A stretch of DNA of 64,000 bases, taken from positions 1,475,501 to 1,539,500 of the forward strand of contig NZ_AP019791.1 of the NCBI RefSeq assembly GCF_007164525.1, given 5' to 3'. Shown piece after piece: positions 16,638-25,721 of the stretch. The DNA comes from Rubrobacter xylanophilus. Its GTDB lineage: Bacteria; Actinomycetota; Rubrobacteria; Rubrobacterales; Rubrobacteraceae. The notes beneath the pieces are model-generated. The model saw only the letters and a program-made list of their open reading frames with translations, ran no database searches and had not been told where the DNA came from. Within the stretch, counting starts at the first letter, position 1. Each line of letters starts with the position of its first letter. Made by a program: the position numbers and the translations under genes.

Positions 16638-17698
16638 TACAGACCGCCCTCCTCGAGGAGGCGGTGGGCGTGGCGGAGGACGTTCTTCACCCGCTCGTCG
16701 AAGTCGGCGAAGCGGGGGTCCTTCGTCTGCCCCCTGTGCCAGCGCTGGTAGATCTGCTGCAGGATCACGGCGAGCTTGAAGTAACCGAAGATGACGTACC
16801 AGCGCATCCCGGAGAGGTCGCGGCCGCTCTTCTCGGCGTAGCGCTCGATGAACTCCGCGCGCGTCATGAAGTGCGGCGAGGTGGAGGTGACGGTGGGCAG
16901 GACGGCCTGCAGCTCGGGCGGGTCGTCGTGCTGGGCCCAGTAGGAGAGCGAGACGCCGAGGTCGAAGAGCGGGTCGCCCACGGTGGCCATCTCCCAGTCG
17001 AGGACCGCCAGCACCCGGGTGAGGTCTTCGGGGTCGAGGATCATGTTGTTGAGCTTGAAGTCGTTGTGGATGATGGTGGGCGGAGGGCTCTCGGGGATGT
17101 GGGAGGAGAGCCAGCGGGCGAGGGGAGCTGCCTCCGGCACCTCCTCGGTCCTGGCGCGCTCCCAGCGGGAGATCCAACCGCCCACCTGCCGCTCCAGGAA
17201 GCCCTCGGGTCTGCCGATGTCCGAGAGCCCGGCCTCCTCCGGGTCCACGGCGTGCAGCTCGACGAGTGTGTCCACCACGGTACGGGAGATCCCGCGGCAC
17301 AGCCCGGGCGTGACCTCCGTCCCCTCGGGGAAAGCGTCGTCCACGACCAAGCCCCGCCGCCGCTCCATCACGTAGAAGGGCGCCCCGATCACGGACTCGT
17401 CGTCGCAGAAAAAGTAGGGCCTGGGGGCGAGCGGGTAGACCCGGTGCAGCCGCTTCAGGATGTGCGACTCGCGGCGCATGTCGTGGGCCTTCGGAGGCAC
17501 GGGCCCGAAGGGCGGGCGCCGCAGGACGGCCTCCCAGCCGTCTATCCTCAGCAGGTAGGTGAGGTTGGAGGCGCCGGAGGGGAACTGCCGGATCTCCAGT
17601 CCGCCGTCCGGCAAACCCTCTATCCGCTGCCGCAGCGCCCGTTCCACGGCCGCCGCGTCGAGCTCCTCACCCTCGCGAACCGGTATGGTGTCCGTCAT
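16637..17698 (-). CDS. Phosphotransferase-family protein (ACAD10/11-type APH kinase)
   Basis: 353-residue aminoglycoside-phosphotransferase-fold kinase. N-lobe: FPSGASNLTYLLR with the nucleotide loop and EAVLRRPPFGP. Catalytic loop: IIHNDFKLNNMIL with the Asp base. Metal motif: VLDWEMATVGDP. These patterns are those of the ACAD10/ACAD11-linked kinases that phosphorylate 4-hydroxyacyl-CoAs before further oxidation; that function is an inference from family and context, and antibiotic resistance is unlikely. The ATG overlaps the stop of the ComB gene (ATGA), with GGGAGGAG upstream. Its position beside 3-hydroxyacyl-CoA dehydrogenase supports an acyl-CoA role. Confidence 0.87.
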   Translation of the reverse strand: MTDTIPVREGEELDAAAVERALRQRIEGLPDGGLEIRQFPSGASNLTYLLRIDGWEAVLRRPPFGPVPPKAHDMRRESHILKRLHRVYPLAPRPYFFCDDESVIGAPFYVMERRRGLVVDDAFPEGTEVTPGLCRGISRTVVDTLVELHAVDPEEAGLSDIGRPEGFLERQVGGWISRWERARTEEVPEAAPLARWLSSHIPESPPPTIIHNDFKLNNMILDPEDLTRVLAVLDWEMATVGDPLFDLGVSLSYWAQHDDPPELQAVLPTVTSTSPHFMTRAEFIERYAEKSGRDLSGMRWYVIFGYFKLAVILQQIYQRWHRGQTKDPRFADFDERVKNVLRHAHRLLEEGGL

Positions 17699-18459
17699 CT
17701 CTCCTCCCTGCCTCTCGCCAAACCGCCGGTGGAGACCTCCGCGCCCCCGGCGGCGAGCAGCCGCCCGTCCCGCACTTCCGGCACCAACTCGCTCGCCCCC
17801 ACCTCCGCCACGAAGCGCAGGGTGTCGAGGTGCCCGTTCTCGGAGAACCACCGCCCCGTACGGCCGCTGCGGAGAACCGAGAGCGGGTCGTCGAGGCGGC
17901 CGTAGAGGTCCAGCGCCAGCCAGGCCGCGTCGTTGAGCCGCCAGGAGCCAGCATCCATGTTCCCCACGATGAGGGCGGCACCGAGGAAGTCCTCCAGGGT
18001 GAAGCGTCCCCCGGATCCGGCACATACGATGTACACCGAGTCCTCCTCAGAATCCTCCAGGTGCCGGGCCAGGGCCGGGGCGTTACGGGGGCAACCCACG
18101 AGCACCCGCCGGGCGGATGACGCGTCGGCTATGGCGCGGGTGCCGTTGGTGGTGACGAAGACCACGTCCCTGCCCGCGACGACCTCCGGAGCGTACTCCT
18201 CGGGGTAGGGACCGAGGTCGTAGCCCTCTATCCGCTCGGCGTCCTGCTCCCCGCCCCGCAAAACCCTTCCGTCCAGCCGGGCGCAGAGCTCCGCCGCGGC
18301 CTCGAGGCTCTCGGCGGGGAAGACGCGGCGGGCGCCGTTCTCCAGGATGGCGAGGAGGGTCGTGGTCGCCAGCAGGGTGTCCACCACGACGGCGGTGGAG
18401 CCCGGCAGGCGCTCGCGGACGATCTCCTGCCGTGTCATAAGCACCCTAAGGCGTCGCAT
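17695..18459 (-). CDS. 2-phosphosulfolactate phosphatase-like protein (ComB family)
   Basis: 254-residue Mg-dependent phosphatase of the ComB family, known in archaea for 2-phospho-3-sulfolactate dephosphorylation in coenzyme M synthesis. Bacteria keep ComB homologs whose substrate is often unclear. Signatures seen are VVVDTLLATTTL near the N-terminus, VFVTTNGTRAI and CAGSGGRFTLEDFLGAA. The ATG at 18459 gives MRRLRVLMTRQEI, which aligns with family N-termini; a further ATG lies 8 codons in. It is the first intact gene of the leftward acyl-CoA string and overlaps the next by 4 nt. No other coenzyme M or sulfolactate gene is near, so the substrate remains open. Confidence 0.8.
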   Translation of the reverse strand: MRRLRVLMTRQEIVRERLPGSTAVVVDTLLATTTLLAILENGARRVFPAESLEAAAELCARLDGRVLRGGEQDAERIEGYDLGPYPEEYAPEVVAGRDVVFVTTNGTRAIADASSARRVLVGCPRNAPALARHLEDSEEDSVYIVCAGSGGRFTLEDFLGAALIVGNMDAGSWRLNDAAWLALDLYGRLDDPLSVLRSGRTGRWFSENGHLDTLRFVAEVGASELVPEVRDGRLLAAGGAEVSTGGLARGREER

Positions 18460-18554
18460 GGGCCTCCCCGCTCCGTCTCGCACTTCTTCTTCCGGATACC
18501 CGGCAGACGACATCATACAAACCGTCCCTCCGGGCCGCACGCGGGGAGAGCGGC

Positions 18555-19021
18555 TCATCCCCGGACGGCGCGCCGCTCCTCGCGCTCCTCCAGCTCGCGC
18601 CAGAGGATCTTGCCGCTGCCGCTCTTCGGGAGCTCCCGACGAACTCGACGAGCCGAGGGCACTTGTAGGCGGCGAATCGCTCCCGGGCCCAGGAGATGAT
18701 CTCTTCGGAAGAGACCTCCCCGGCGGGGACCACCACGGCCTTCACCGTCTCGCCGAGCCGGGGGTCGGGGGACCGGATCACGCAGACCTCCCGGACGGCC
18801 GGGTGCGCGTAGAGCGCCTCCTCAACCTCGGCCGGCCACACCTTGTAGCCGCCGGCGTTGATCATCCGCTTTATGCGGTCGACCATGAAGTAGTAGCCCT
18901 CCTCGTCGTAGCGACCGAGGTCCCCGGTCCGGAGAAAGCGCCGCCCGTCCCGCTCGAAGATCGTCGAGAACCCGAAGCGGCTCTTCGACCCGCTGCCGGT
19001 GCGTGAGGCCGCCGGGGCCAC
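18555..19021 (-). pseudogene. Truncated and frameshifted acyl-CoA ligase remnant
   Basis: Only the C-terminal adenylation subdomain of an AMP-forming acyl-CoA synthetase survives: FLRTGDLGRYDEEGYYF, then VDRIKRMINAGGYKVWP, then KCPRLVEFVG. After the last motif, near 18644, the frame breaks. One base further on, the expected end resumes as ELPKSGSGKILWRELEE and runs to TGA at 18555, which includes the catalytic lysine region. Upstream, at most 20 foreign-looking residues separate the domain from the enoyl-CoA hydratase stop at 19028, so about two thirds of the enzyme is gone. The simplest history is a large internal deletion plus a 1-nt loss. Neighbours on both sides are intact. Confidence 0.85.
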
Positions 19022-19027
19022 TCCTTC

Positions 19028-19819
19028 CTAGCGTCCGGAGAACCGGGGCTCCCGCCGCTCGAAGAAGGCCGCAACACCCTCGCGGTGGTCCGCGGTGCGG
19101 CCACAGAGGGACTGTCCCCCGGCCTCTCGCTCCAGAGCGGTCTCCAGGTTGCTCTCGAAGCTGGAATAGAGGGAGCGCTTTATCTGCGCGAGCGCCCGGG
19201 TGGGGAGCGCGGCGAGCCGCCGGGCGAGCCCGGCGGCCTCCTCCCGGAGCCGCTCGTCGGGGACGACGCGGTTGACGAGCCCGATGCGGTGCGCCTCTTC
19301 GGCGTCCACCTCCTCGCCGAGCATGCTCATCTCCATCGCCCGCCCGAGCCCCACGACGCGCGGCAGGAAGAACGAGACCCCGGCGTCGGGCATGAGCCCG
19401 ATCTTTATGAACGCCACGGAGAACCTCGCGCTCTCGGCGGCCACCCGCATGTCGCAGGCGAGCGCGACGCCCACCCCCGCGCCGTAGACGGGGCCGTGCA
19501 GCGCCGCGACGATGGGCTTCTCCATCTCGACCATCTTCGTCACGGTGACGCTGTAGCTCTTGCGGAGGTACTCGCCGAGGTCGGGCGGATCACCGTCCTC
19601 GCGCCGCAGATCCTCGCTCTTCAGGTCCGCCCCGGCGGAGAAGCCCCGGCCCTCGCCGCGCAGCACGAGGCAGCGCACCCCCTCGTCGGCGGCGGCCTCG
19701 TCGAGGGCCGCGTGCAGCTCGCGGTGCATCGCGCCGTCGAAGGCGTTGAGGCGGTCGGGGCGGTTGAGGGAGATGGTGGCGACGGCGCCGCTCTTCTCGT
19801 ACAGGATCGTCTCGGTCAT
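19028..19819 (-). CDS. Enoyl-CoA hydratase/isomerase (crotonase family)
   Basis: 263-residue crotonase. The oxyanion-hole strands are FSAGADLKSED and ALHGPVYGAGVGVALACD. The second catalytic position, usually the Glu of FPExxLG, is FIKIGLMPDAGVSF with Asp, the pattern of PaaG-type isomerases/hydratases rather than of classical FadB. It acts on 2,3- or 3,4-unsaturated acyl-CoAs in the cytosol. It lies between the two decayed genes (MHS transporter upstream, ligase remnant 7 nt downstream), which suggests the string once formed a complete uptake, activation and oxidation unit. ATG at 19819. Confidence 0.87.
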   Translation of the reverse strand: MTETILYEKSGAVATISLNRPDRLNAFDGAMHRELHAALDEAAADEGVRCLVLRGEGRGFSAGADLKSEDLRREDGDPPDLGEYLRKSYSVTVTKMVEMEKPIVAALHGPVYGAGVGVALACDMRVAAESARFSVAFIKIGLMPDAGVSFFLPRVVGLGRAMEMSMLGEEVDAEEAHRIGLVNRVVPDERLREEAAGLARRLAALPTRALAQIKRSLYSSFESNLETALEREAGGQSLCGRTADHREGVAAFFERREPRFSGR

Positions 19820-19912
19820 GCAGGCACTCCTCCCTGTCGCTCGCGCACATAATGATAGGCGCCCCTGCGCGACGGGCGCGAGGGCGCGGGCGAGACGGCG
19901 AGGCCTTCGCGG

Positions 19913-21273
19913 CTACGTCCCGGGTTCGGCCTCCACCGTGCGCCGCCCTCCCGCGGGCACGTCCTCGTCTATGCTCGTTTGGTAGGTCTCCGCGAGCAAG
20001 AACATGCAGACGAAGGAGATCACACGGCCATCGCGAGCACGTAGAGCGAGATGGAGAGCGAGGTCCCCGTGGCGGCGTAGAGGGCGGTCGCGACCAGCGG
20101 TCCCATCGCGCCTCCGAAGATTGCTCTCCCCTGGTAGCCGAGGGAGGCCCCGGTGTAGCGCAGCCGGGTGGTGAAGAGCTCCGCGTAGAGGGCGGCCTGC
20201 GGCCCGTAGCCCATCGCCAGGAAGATCGCGAGCGCGGCTATGTGGAAGACGAGCACCAGGAGGATCAGCCCGTTGTCAACAGCCCAGAACAGCGGGAAGG
20301 ACGAGAGGCCCATGCCGACGGTCCCGATCAGGTAGAGCGTCCTGCGCCCGACCCTGTCGGAGAGCGCCCCGAAGGCCGGGATCGTGAAGAAGGCGACGGC
20401 GCTGGAGATCAGGAGTACCGTCAGGATCGCGCTGCGCGAGAGGCCGGCGGCGTCGGTGGCGTAGGCGATGATGTAGGAGACCAGGATGTAGAAGTAGGAG
20501 TTGATGATTATGAACGCACCTGCGGCCAGGACTATCTGCTTGGGGTACTGCCTTATCGCGTCCACTATCGGCATCCGGGACTCGGTGCCGCTCTCCTTGC
20601 CCCTGGAGAAGGCGGGGCTCTCCATGATTTTGAGGCGGATAAAGAGCCCGACGGCCACGAGGACGATGCTGACCAGGAACGGCACCCGCCATCCCCACGC
20701 CAAGAACGCCTCGTCCGGCAGGCCCGCCACGAGCAGGAACATGAGGTTGGAGAGGATCAGGCCCGCCGGCACCCCCATCTGCGGCCAGGAGCCGTAGAAG
20801 CCCCTCCTGCCCCGCGGTGCGTGCTCGACGGCCATCAACACCGCCCCGCCCCACTCGCCGCCGATGCCGAGCCCCTGCACGAAGCGCAGGAGGACGAGGA
20901 TGATGGGCGCCGCTATCCCGATGGCCGCGTAGGTCGGCAGAAGCCCGATGAGGAACGTGGCGATGCCCATCATCAGGAGCGTCGTCACGAGCATCGCCTT
21001 GCGCCCTATCCGGTCACCTTAGTGGTCGAAGATCGCGCCGCCCACCGGACGGGCGAAGAAACCGACGGCGAACGTGCTGAAGGCCGCCAGTGTCCCCGCC
21101 GTAGGCGAGAGCTCCGGGAAGAACAGCGTCCCGAAGACCGTCGCCGCCGCCGTCCCGTAGATGAAGAAGTCGTACCACTCGACGGTCGTCCCGATAAAGC
21201 TTGCCAGGGCGACGGTCCTGATCGAGGAGATCTCACCCCGGTCCTCGCCGCCCAGCCTTTCCACGCTCTCCAA
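19913..21273 (-). pseudogene. MHS-family MFS transporter, nonsense and frameshift mutated
   Basis: Paralog of the intact MHS transporter at 24261-25613, with the same start context (TTG at 21273 behind GGGAAGGGAGGG). Lesion one: after residue 84 the conserved GHYGDRVGRK is read as FDH-stop-GDRIGRK, where TAC has become TAA (21021-21019); the frame is unchanged. Lesion two: near the C-terminus LYVLAMAV is followed by TGA because of an extra TG (GTGTG). Removing the two bases continues ISFVCMFLLAETYQ to the TAG at 19913. All transmembrane segments are otherwise conserved, so decay is recent. Substrate was probably a small carboxylate such as 3-hydroxybutyrate. Confidence 0.9.
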
Positions 21274-21381
21274 GCTCCCTCCCTTCCCGATGGTCCGGCG
21301 TGAAGGACGCCGACTTCCCCGATCCTGGCAGGTTGCCCTCCCCCGGGTTTGGATTCAAATGTTTCCATCACGGAGAAGGGA

Positions 21382-23364
21382 CTAACCTCCGATCTTTCGG
21401 GCCAGCTCGACGAACGCGTCCAGAGCGCGCGGGTTGGAGAGCGAGTCGCGGCTCGCGGCCTTCTCGGGCGGGGTGCCGGAGAGGATCTTCTTCACCGGCA
21501 CCTCCAGCTTCTTGCCGTTGAGGGTACGCGGGATCTCGGGCACCGCGAGGATCTCGTCCGGCACGTGGCGTGGCGAGCAGTACTCCCTTATGCGCCGCCT
21601 TATCTCCGCCTCGAGCTCTTCGGTGAGCTCCTCCCCCTCCCTCAGCACCACGAACAGCGGCATGTAGGCGCTTCCGTCGGGCCGCTGCACGTCGACGAGG
21701 AGCGAGTCGGCGATCTGGGGGACGCCCTCGACGGCCGAGTAGATCTCGGCGGTGCCCATCCTCACGCCGCCGCGGTTTATGGTGGAGTCGCTTCTACCGT
21801 AGATGACGCACCCACCGTGGGGCTTTATCTTGATCCAGTCCCCGTGCCGCCACACGCCGGGGTAGACGCCGAAGTAGCTGTCTCTGAGCCGCTTACCGCC
21901 GGGATCGTTCCAGAAGTAGAGGGGCATGGAGGGCATCGGCTCGGTGATGACCAGTTCCCCCACCTCGTCGATCAGGGGATTACCCTCGTCGTCGAAGGCC
22001 TCGACCTTCGCCCCGAGCGAGCGGGCCTGCAGCTCCCCGCAGCGCACCGGCAGCAACGGCACCCCTCCGACGAAGGCGGTGCAGAGGTCGGTGCCGCCGC
22101 TGGTGGAGAAGAGCCAGTGGTCGCGCTTTATGTGCTCGTAGGCCCACACGAAGCCCTCCGGCGAGAGTGGGGAACCGGTCGAGCCCACGGCCCCAAGCGC
22201 CGAGAGGTCGAACTCGCGCCCCGGCTCTATCCCGGCCTTCATGCAGGCGGTGATGTAGGCGGCGCTGGTCCCGAAGACGTTCATCCCGGTCTCCTCGGCG
22301 AAGCGCCAGAGGGCGTTCATGTCCGGGTACCCGGGGTTGCCGTCGTACAGGAGGGCCGTGGCCCCGCCGAGCAGGCTCGCCACCACGATGTTCCACATCA
22401 TCCAGCCGGTGGTGGTGAACCAGAAAAAGCGGTCGCCGGGCTTCACGTCCATGTGCAGCAGCATGACCTTGAGGTGCTCGAGGAGTATGCCGCCGTGGCC
22501 CTGCACGATGGCCTTGGGCAGCCCCGTGGTCCCCGAGGAGTAGAGCACCCACAGCGGGTGGTCGGCGGGCACCTGCTCGAAGGAGAGCTCCGCCCCCGCG
22601 TGCGGACCGACGAACTCCTCCCAGAGCACGGCTTCCTTCAGCGTCCCGGTGTCCGGCTCCGCGTTCAGATAGGGCAGGACGACCGTCTTCTGGAGGCTCG
22701 GGATCTCCTCCTGCAACCTCGCCACGACCCCCATCCGGTCGAAGTCCCTGCCACCGTAGCGGTAACCGTCGGCGGCGAGCATGACCTTCGGCTCTATCTG
22801 CCGGAAGCGGTCCACCACGCTCCCCAACCCGAAATCCGGCGAGCAGGAGGACCAGACGGCTCCGATGGAGGCCGTGGCCAGCAGCCCCACGACGGCCTCC
22901 GGGATGTTCGGCAGGTAGGCCACTACCCTATCGCCGCGCCCGACCCCGGCCTCACGAAGCGCGGCGGCGAGCGCTGCGGTCCTCTCCCGGAGCTCGTCCC
23001 AGCTCATCCCGGCGAGCGGCCGGAGCTCCGAGCGGAAGAGGAGGGCGTCCCGGCCGGGACGAGCCCTGGCGAAGATGTTCTCGGCGTAGTTCAGCTCCGC
23101 CCCGGGGAACCACTCCGCTCCGGGCATCTCGCGCCTGCCGAGGACCCTCTCGAAGGGCCTGGAGGCCTTCACGCCGCAGAACTCCCACACGCTCTCCCAG
23201 AAGGCCTCGAGGTCGGTCACCGACCACTCCCACAGCTCGCGGTAGCCGGGGAAGGAGAGGCCCCTCTTCTCCTCCAGCCACCGCATGTAGCGGGACATCG
23301 TGCAGCTCCGCTTGAACTCCTCGGACGGCTCCCAGAGCAGGGTGCCTTCGGTCGCCTCGATCAT
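21382..23364 (-). CDS. aacS: Acetoacetyl-CoA synthetase
   Basis: 660-residue AMP-forming synthetase that converts acetoacetate, ATP and CoA to acetoacetyl-CoA. Family-specific N-terminus: WEPSEEFKRSCTMSRYMRWL. P-loop-like motif: YSSGTTGLPKAIVQGHGG. A8 and A10 motifs: WRHGDWIKIKPHGG, YGRSDSTINRGGVRMGT and RTLNGKKLEVPVKKIL with the catalytic lysine. The length of about 650 aa is diagnostic against acetyl-CoA synthetase, which shares the superfamily. It is 23 nt downstream of 3-hydroxybutyrate dehydrogenase, giving the route 3-hydroxybutyrate, acetoacetate, acetoacetyl-CoA in the cytosol. ATG at 23364. Confidence 0.96.
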   Translation of the reverse strand: MIEATEGTLLWEPSEEFKRSCTMSRYMRWLEEKRGLSFPGYRELWEWSVTDLEAFWESVWEFCGVKASRPFERVLGRREMPGAEWFPGAELNYAENIFARARPGRDALLFRSELRPLAGMSWDELRERTAALAAALREAGVGRGDRVVAYLPNIPEAVVGLLATASIGAVWSSCSPDFGLGSVVDRFRQIEPKVMLAADGYRYGGRDFDRMGVVARLQEEIPSLQKTVVLPYLNAEPDTGTLKEAVLWEEFVGPHAGAELSFEQVPADHPLWVLYSSGTTGLPKAIVQGHGGILLEHLKVMLLHMDVKPGDRFFWFTTTGWMMWNIVVASLLGGATALLYDGNPGYPDMNALWRFAEETGMNVFGTSAAYITACMKAGIEPGREFDLSALGAVGSTGSPLSPEGFVWAYEHIKRDHWLFSTSGGTDLCTAFVGGVPLLPVRCGELQARSLGAKVEAFDDEGNPLIDEVGELVITEPMPSMPLYFWNDPGGKRLRDSYFGVYPGVWRHGDWIKIKPHGGCVIYGRSDSTINRGGVRMGTAEIYSAVEGVPQIADSLLVDVQRPDGSAYMPLFVVLREGEELTEELEAEIRRRIREYCSPRHVPDEILAVPEIPRTLNGKKLEVPVKKILSGTPPEKAASRDSLSNPRALDAFVELARKIGG

Positions 23365-23387
23365 GTTCGAACCCTCTCCTCCTCCTG

Positions 23388-24173
23388 TCAGCGGGCGGTC
23401 GCCCCGCCGTCTATTGTAAGCGAGGCACCGTTGATGAACGAGGCCGCCGGTGAGCAGAGGTAGGCCGCCAGCTCGGCCACCTCCTCCGGCTCGATGAGGC
23501 GCTTTATAGCGGGCTCGGTGAGCATGATCTTCTCTACGACCTCCTCCTCCGGGATGCCGTGGGTGCGGGCCTGGTCCGCTATCTGGTTCTCCACCAGCGG
23601 CGTTCTCACGTAGGCCGGGCAGATGCAGTTGGAGGTGACGCCCTTGGGGCCGCCCTCGAGAGCTATGACCTTCGAGAGCCCCTCTAGCCCGTGCTTGGCA
23701 GCGATGTAGGCGGACTTGTAGGGCGAGGCGATGAGCCCGTGGATGGAGGAGATGTTGATGACCCTACCCCACCCCCGCTCGTACATCCGGGGCAGCGCCT
23801 TCCGGACGATCCTGAAGGGCGCCTCGAGCATGACCCGGAGCATGAGGGAGAACCTCTCGGGCGGGAACTCCTCCACCGGCGAGACGTGCTGCAGCCCGGC
23901 GTTGTTGACGACTATATCGGCATCCACCTCCAGACCGTCGAGAACGGCGTAGTCGGAGAGATCGGCCTCGACAGCTTCTCCCCCGATGTTCTCGGCGACC
24001 GCCCGAGCCGCCTCCCCGTCGAGATCCACGACGACCACGGAGGCTCCGGCGCGGGCCAGACGCTCGGCGCAGGCCCGCCCGATGCCGCTCGCGGCCCCGG
24101 TGACGAAAGCGCTGCGGCCGCCGAGGTCGAGCTCCACCACCCCGCCGGAGAGCGCGGGCATCTCCCTCATCAC
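23388..24173 (-). CDS. bdhA: D-3-hydroxybutyrate dehydrogenase
   Basis: 261-residue SDR that oxidises (R)-3-hydroxybutyrate to acetoacetate with NAD. The diagnostic BDH stretch is NNAGLQHVSPVEEFP; TGAASGIG is the cofactor loop, and INISSIHGL plus YIAAKHGLEG carry Ser, Tyr and Lys. The PAYVRTPLVENQIADQA segment, also typical, lines the substrate pocket. Adjacent in-frame GTG (24173) and ATG (24170) are both possible starts. Its place between the transporter and acetoacetyl-CoA synthetase fixes the physiological role as 3-hydroxybutyrate catabolism. Confidence 0.95.
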   Translation of the reverse strand: MMREMPALSGGVVELDLGGRSAFVTGAASGIGRACAERLARAGASVVVVDLDGEAARAVAENIGGEAVEADLSDYAVLDGLEVDADIVVNNAGLQHVSPVEEFPPERFSLMLRVMLEAPFRIVRKALPRMYERGWGRVINISSIHGLIASPYKSAYIAAKHGLEGLSKVIALEGGPKGVTSNCICPAYVRTPLVENQIADQARTHGIPEEEVVEKIMLTEPAIKRLIEPEEVAELAAYLCSPAASFINGASLTIDGGATAR

Positions 24174-24260
24174 CTTCCCAAACCTCCTCTCGCGTTCTAT
24201 TGCCGTTCACCGCCCGGCGGGGGTTCTAGAAGATCCGCCCCCCGCCGGACGATACGGCCC

Positions 24261-25613
24261 TTACTGTACTCGGGGCTGGGCGCCGGAGATAAGGCGCTGC
24301 TCCTCGGGCCGCTCCCCGGAGATCTCCTCGCGGAAGGTCTCGGTGGCGAGAACGACGGAGACGATGGTGATGAGGCACATGCCGATCATGTAGAGCGCCA
24401 CGGCGACATAGCCGAAGGCGGCGAGCAGCGCAACGGCGATGAAGGGCGAAAGCCCCCCGGCGAGCACGGAGGCGAGCTGGTACCCCAGGGAAGCACCGGA
24501 GTAGCGGACCCGGGTGCCGAAGAGCTCCGAGAAAAACGCCGCCTGCGGTCCGTACATCGCGTTGTGCCCCACGCACACCCCGAGCACGATGGCTACCCAT
24601 ACGAGCGGCGCAATCCCCGTGTTCAGCAGCCAGAAGAAGGGGAACGCCATGAGCAATGAGAACGCCGCCCCCCACATGTACACCGGACGACGCCCGATGC
24701 GGTCGGAGAGAGCACCCCAGAATGGTATGGCGAGAAGGCCGATGGCCGCGGCGATGATCACCCCGTTCAGCCCCACTTGACGGTCCAGTCCGACCTGCTG
24801 CTCGACGTAGGTAAGCACGAAGGCGGTCAGGATGTAGAAAACTCCGTTCTCGGCGATGCGCATACCCATCGCCAGCAACACGTTCTTCGGGTAGGTCCGG
24901 ATGACGTCGATTATGGGCATCCGGGCCTCGGTGCGGGTGTCCTTGACCCGCTGGAAGGCGGGGGTCTCCATGATCTTGAGCCGGATGAAGAGCCCGACCA
25001 CCACCAGCGCTATGCTGAGCAGGAAAGGTATCCGCCAGCCCCACGCCAGGAACGCCTCCTCGGAGAGCGTCCCGGAGAATATGGCGAAGACCAACGTGGA
25101 GAGCAACAACCCGGCCGGCACTCCCATCTGCGGCCAGGCCCCGTAGTATCCACGCCGGCCGGTGGGCGAGTGCTCCGTCGCCAGCAAGACGGCCCCGCCC
25201 CACTCTCCACCTACCCCGAGCCCTTGCAACAGGCGCAGGATAACGAGCAGAACGGGCGCGAGTACCCCGACCTGCGCATAGGTGGGTAACAGCCCGATGA
25301 GAAAGGTGGCCACCCCCATGATGAGGAGCGAGAGCACCAGCATCGTCTTGCGCCCGACCCTGTCACCGTAGTGCCCGAAGACTATGCCTCCCACCGGACG
25401 GGCGAAGAATCCCACCCCGTAGGTCGCGAAGGCGAGCAGCGTCCCGATCAACGGGTCCTGCTCGGGGAAGAAGAGCTGCCCGAAAACCAGCGCCGCCGCC
25501 GTACCGTACAGGAAGAAGTCATACCACTCTATGGCGGTGCCTATGAAGCTCGCCAGCGCGACCTGGCGAATGGAGGAGCTCTGCCCCTCCCGCTCTCCTC
25601 CTACTCTCTCCAC
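24261..25613 (-). CDS. MHS-family MFS transporter, likely 3-hydroxybutyrate/carboxylate symporter
   Basis: 450-residue, 12-TM proton symporter of the metabolite:H+ symporter subfamily. Signatures: ASFIGTAIEWYDFFLYGTAAALVFG in TM1 (family signature, split here across two quotes in effect), GHYGDRVGRKTML in the TM2-3 loop, and LQGLGVGGEWGGAVL. I choose the GTG at 25613 because GGAAGGAGG precedes it and because the paralogous pseudogene starts at the matching position; longer in-frame starts lie upstream of that site. The MHS family carries proline/betaine, citrate, alpha-ketoglutarate and shikimate. The gene lies between the secreted hydrolase and 3-hydroxybutyrate dehydrogenase, so 3-hydroxybutyrate or acetoacetate is the best guess. 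Confidence 0.88.
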   Translation of the reverse strand: MERVGGEREGQSSSIRQVALASFIGTAIEWYDFFLYGTAAALVFGQLFFPEQDPLIGTLLAFATYGVGFFARPVGGIVFGHYGDRVGRKTMLVLSLLIMGVATFLIGLLPTYAQVGVLAPVLLVILRLLQGLGVGGEWGGAVLLATEHSPTGRRGYYGAWPQMGVPAGLLLSTLVFAIFSGTLSEEAFLAWGWRIPFLLSIALVVVGLFIRLKIMETPAFQRVKDTRTEARMPIIDVIRTYPKNVLLAMGMRIAENGVFYILTAFVLTYVEQQVGLDRQVGLNGVIIAAAIGLLAIPFWGALSDRIGRRPVYMWGAAFSLLMAFPFFWLLNTGIAPLVWVAIVLGVCVGHNAMYGPQAAFFSELFGTRVRYSGASLGYQLASVLAGGLSPFIAVALLAAFGYVAVALYMIGMCLITIVSVVLATETFREEISGERPEEQRLISGAQPRVQ

Positions 25614-25721
25614 GATCTCCTCCTTCCCTCGTGCCTGCACGAACGAATCCGGCTCCATCCCACACCCGGGCACGAAGTCCGGCGTTTTCGCCGCCCGGGA
25701 CGAACCCTGAGGATCTCCGTC

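Noticed and set aside
21019-21021. In-frame TAA in the MHS transporter as a recoded codon
   Set aside because: Known bacterial recoding uses TGA (Sec) or TAG (Pyl), not TAA. The intact paralog has TAC at this position and a second lesion exists downstream.
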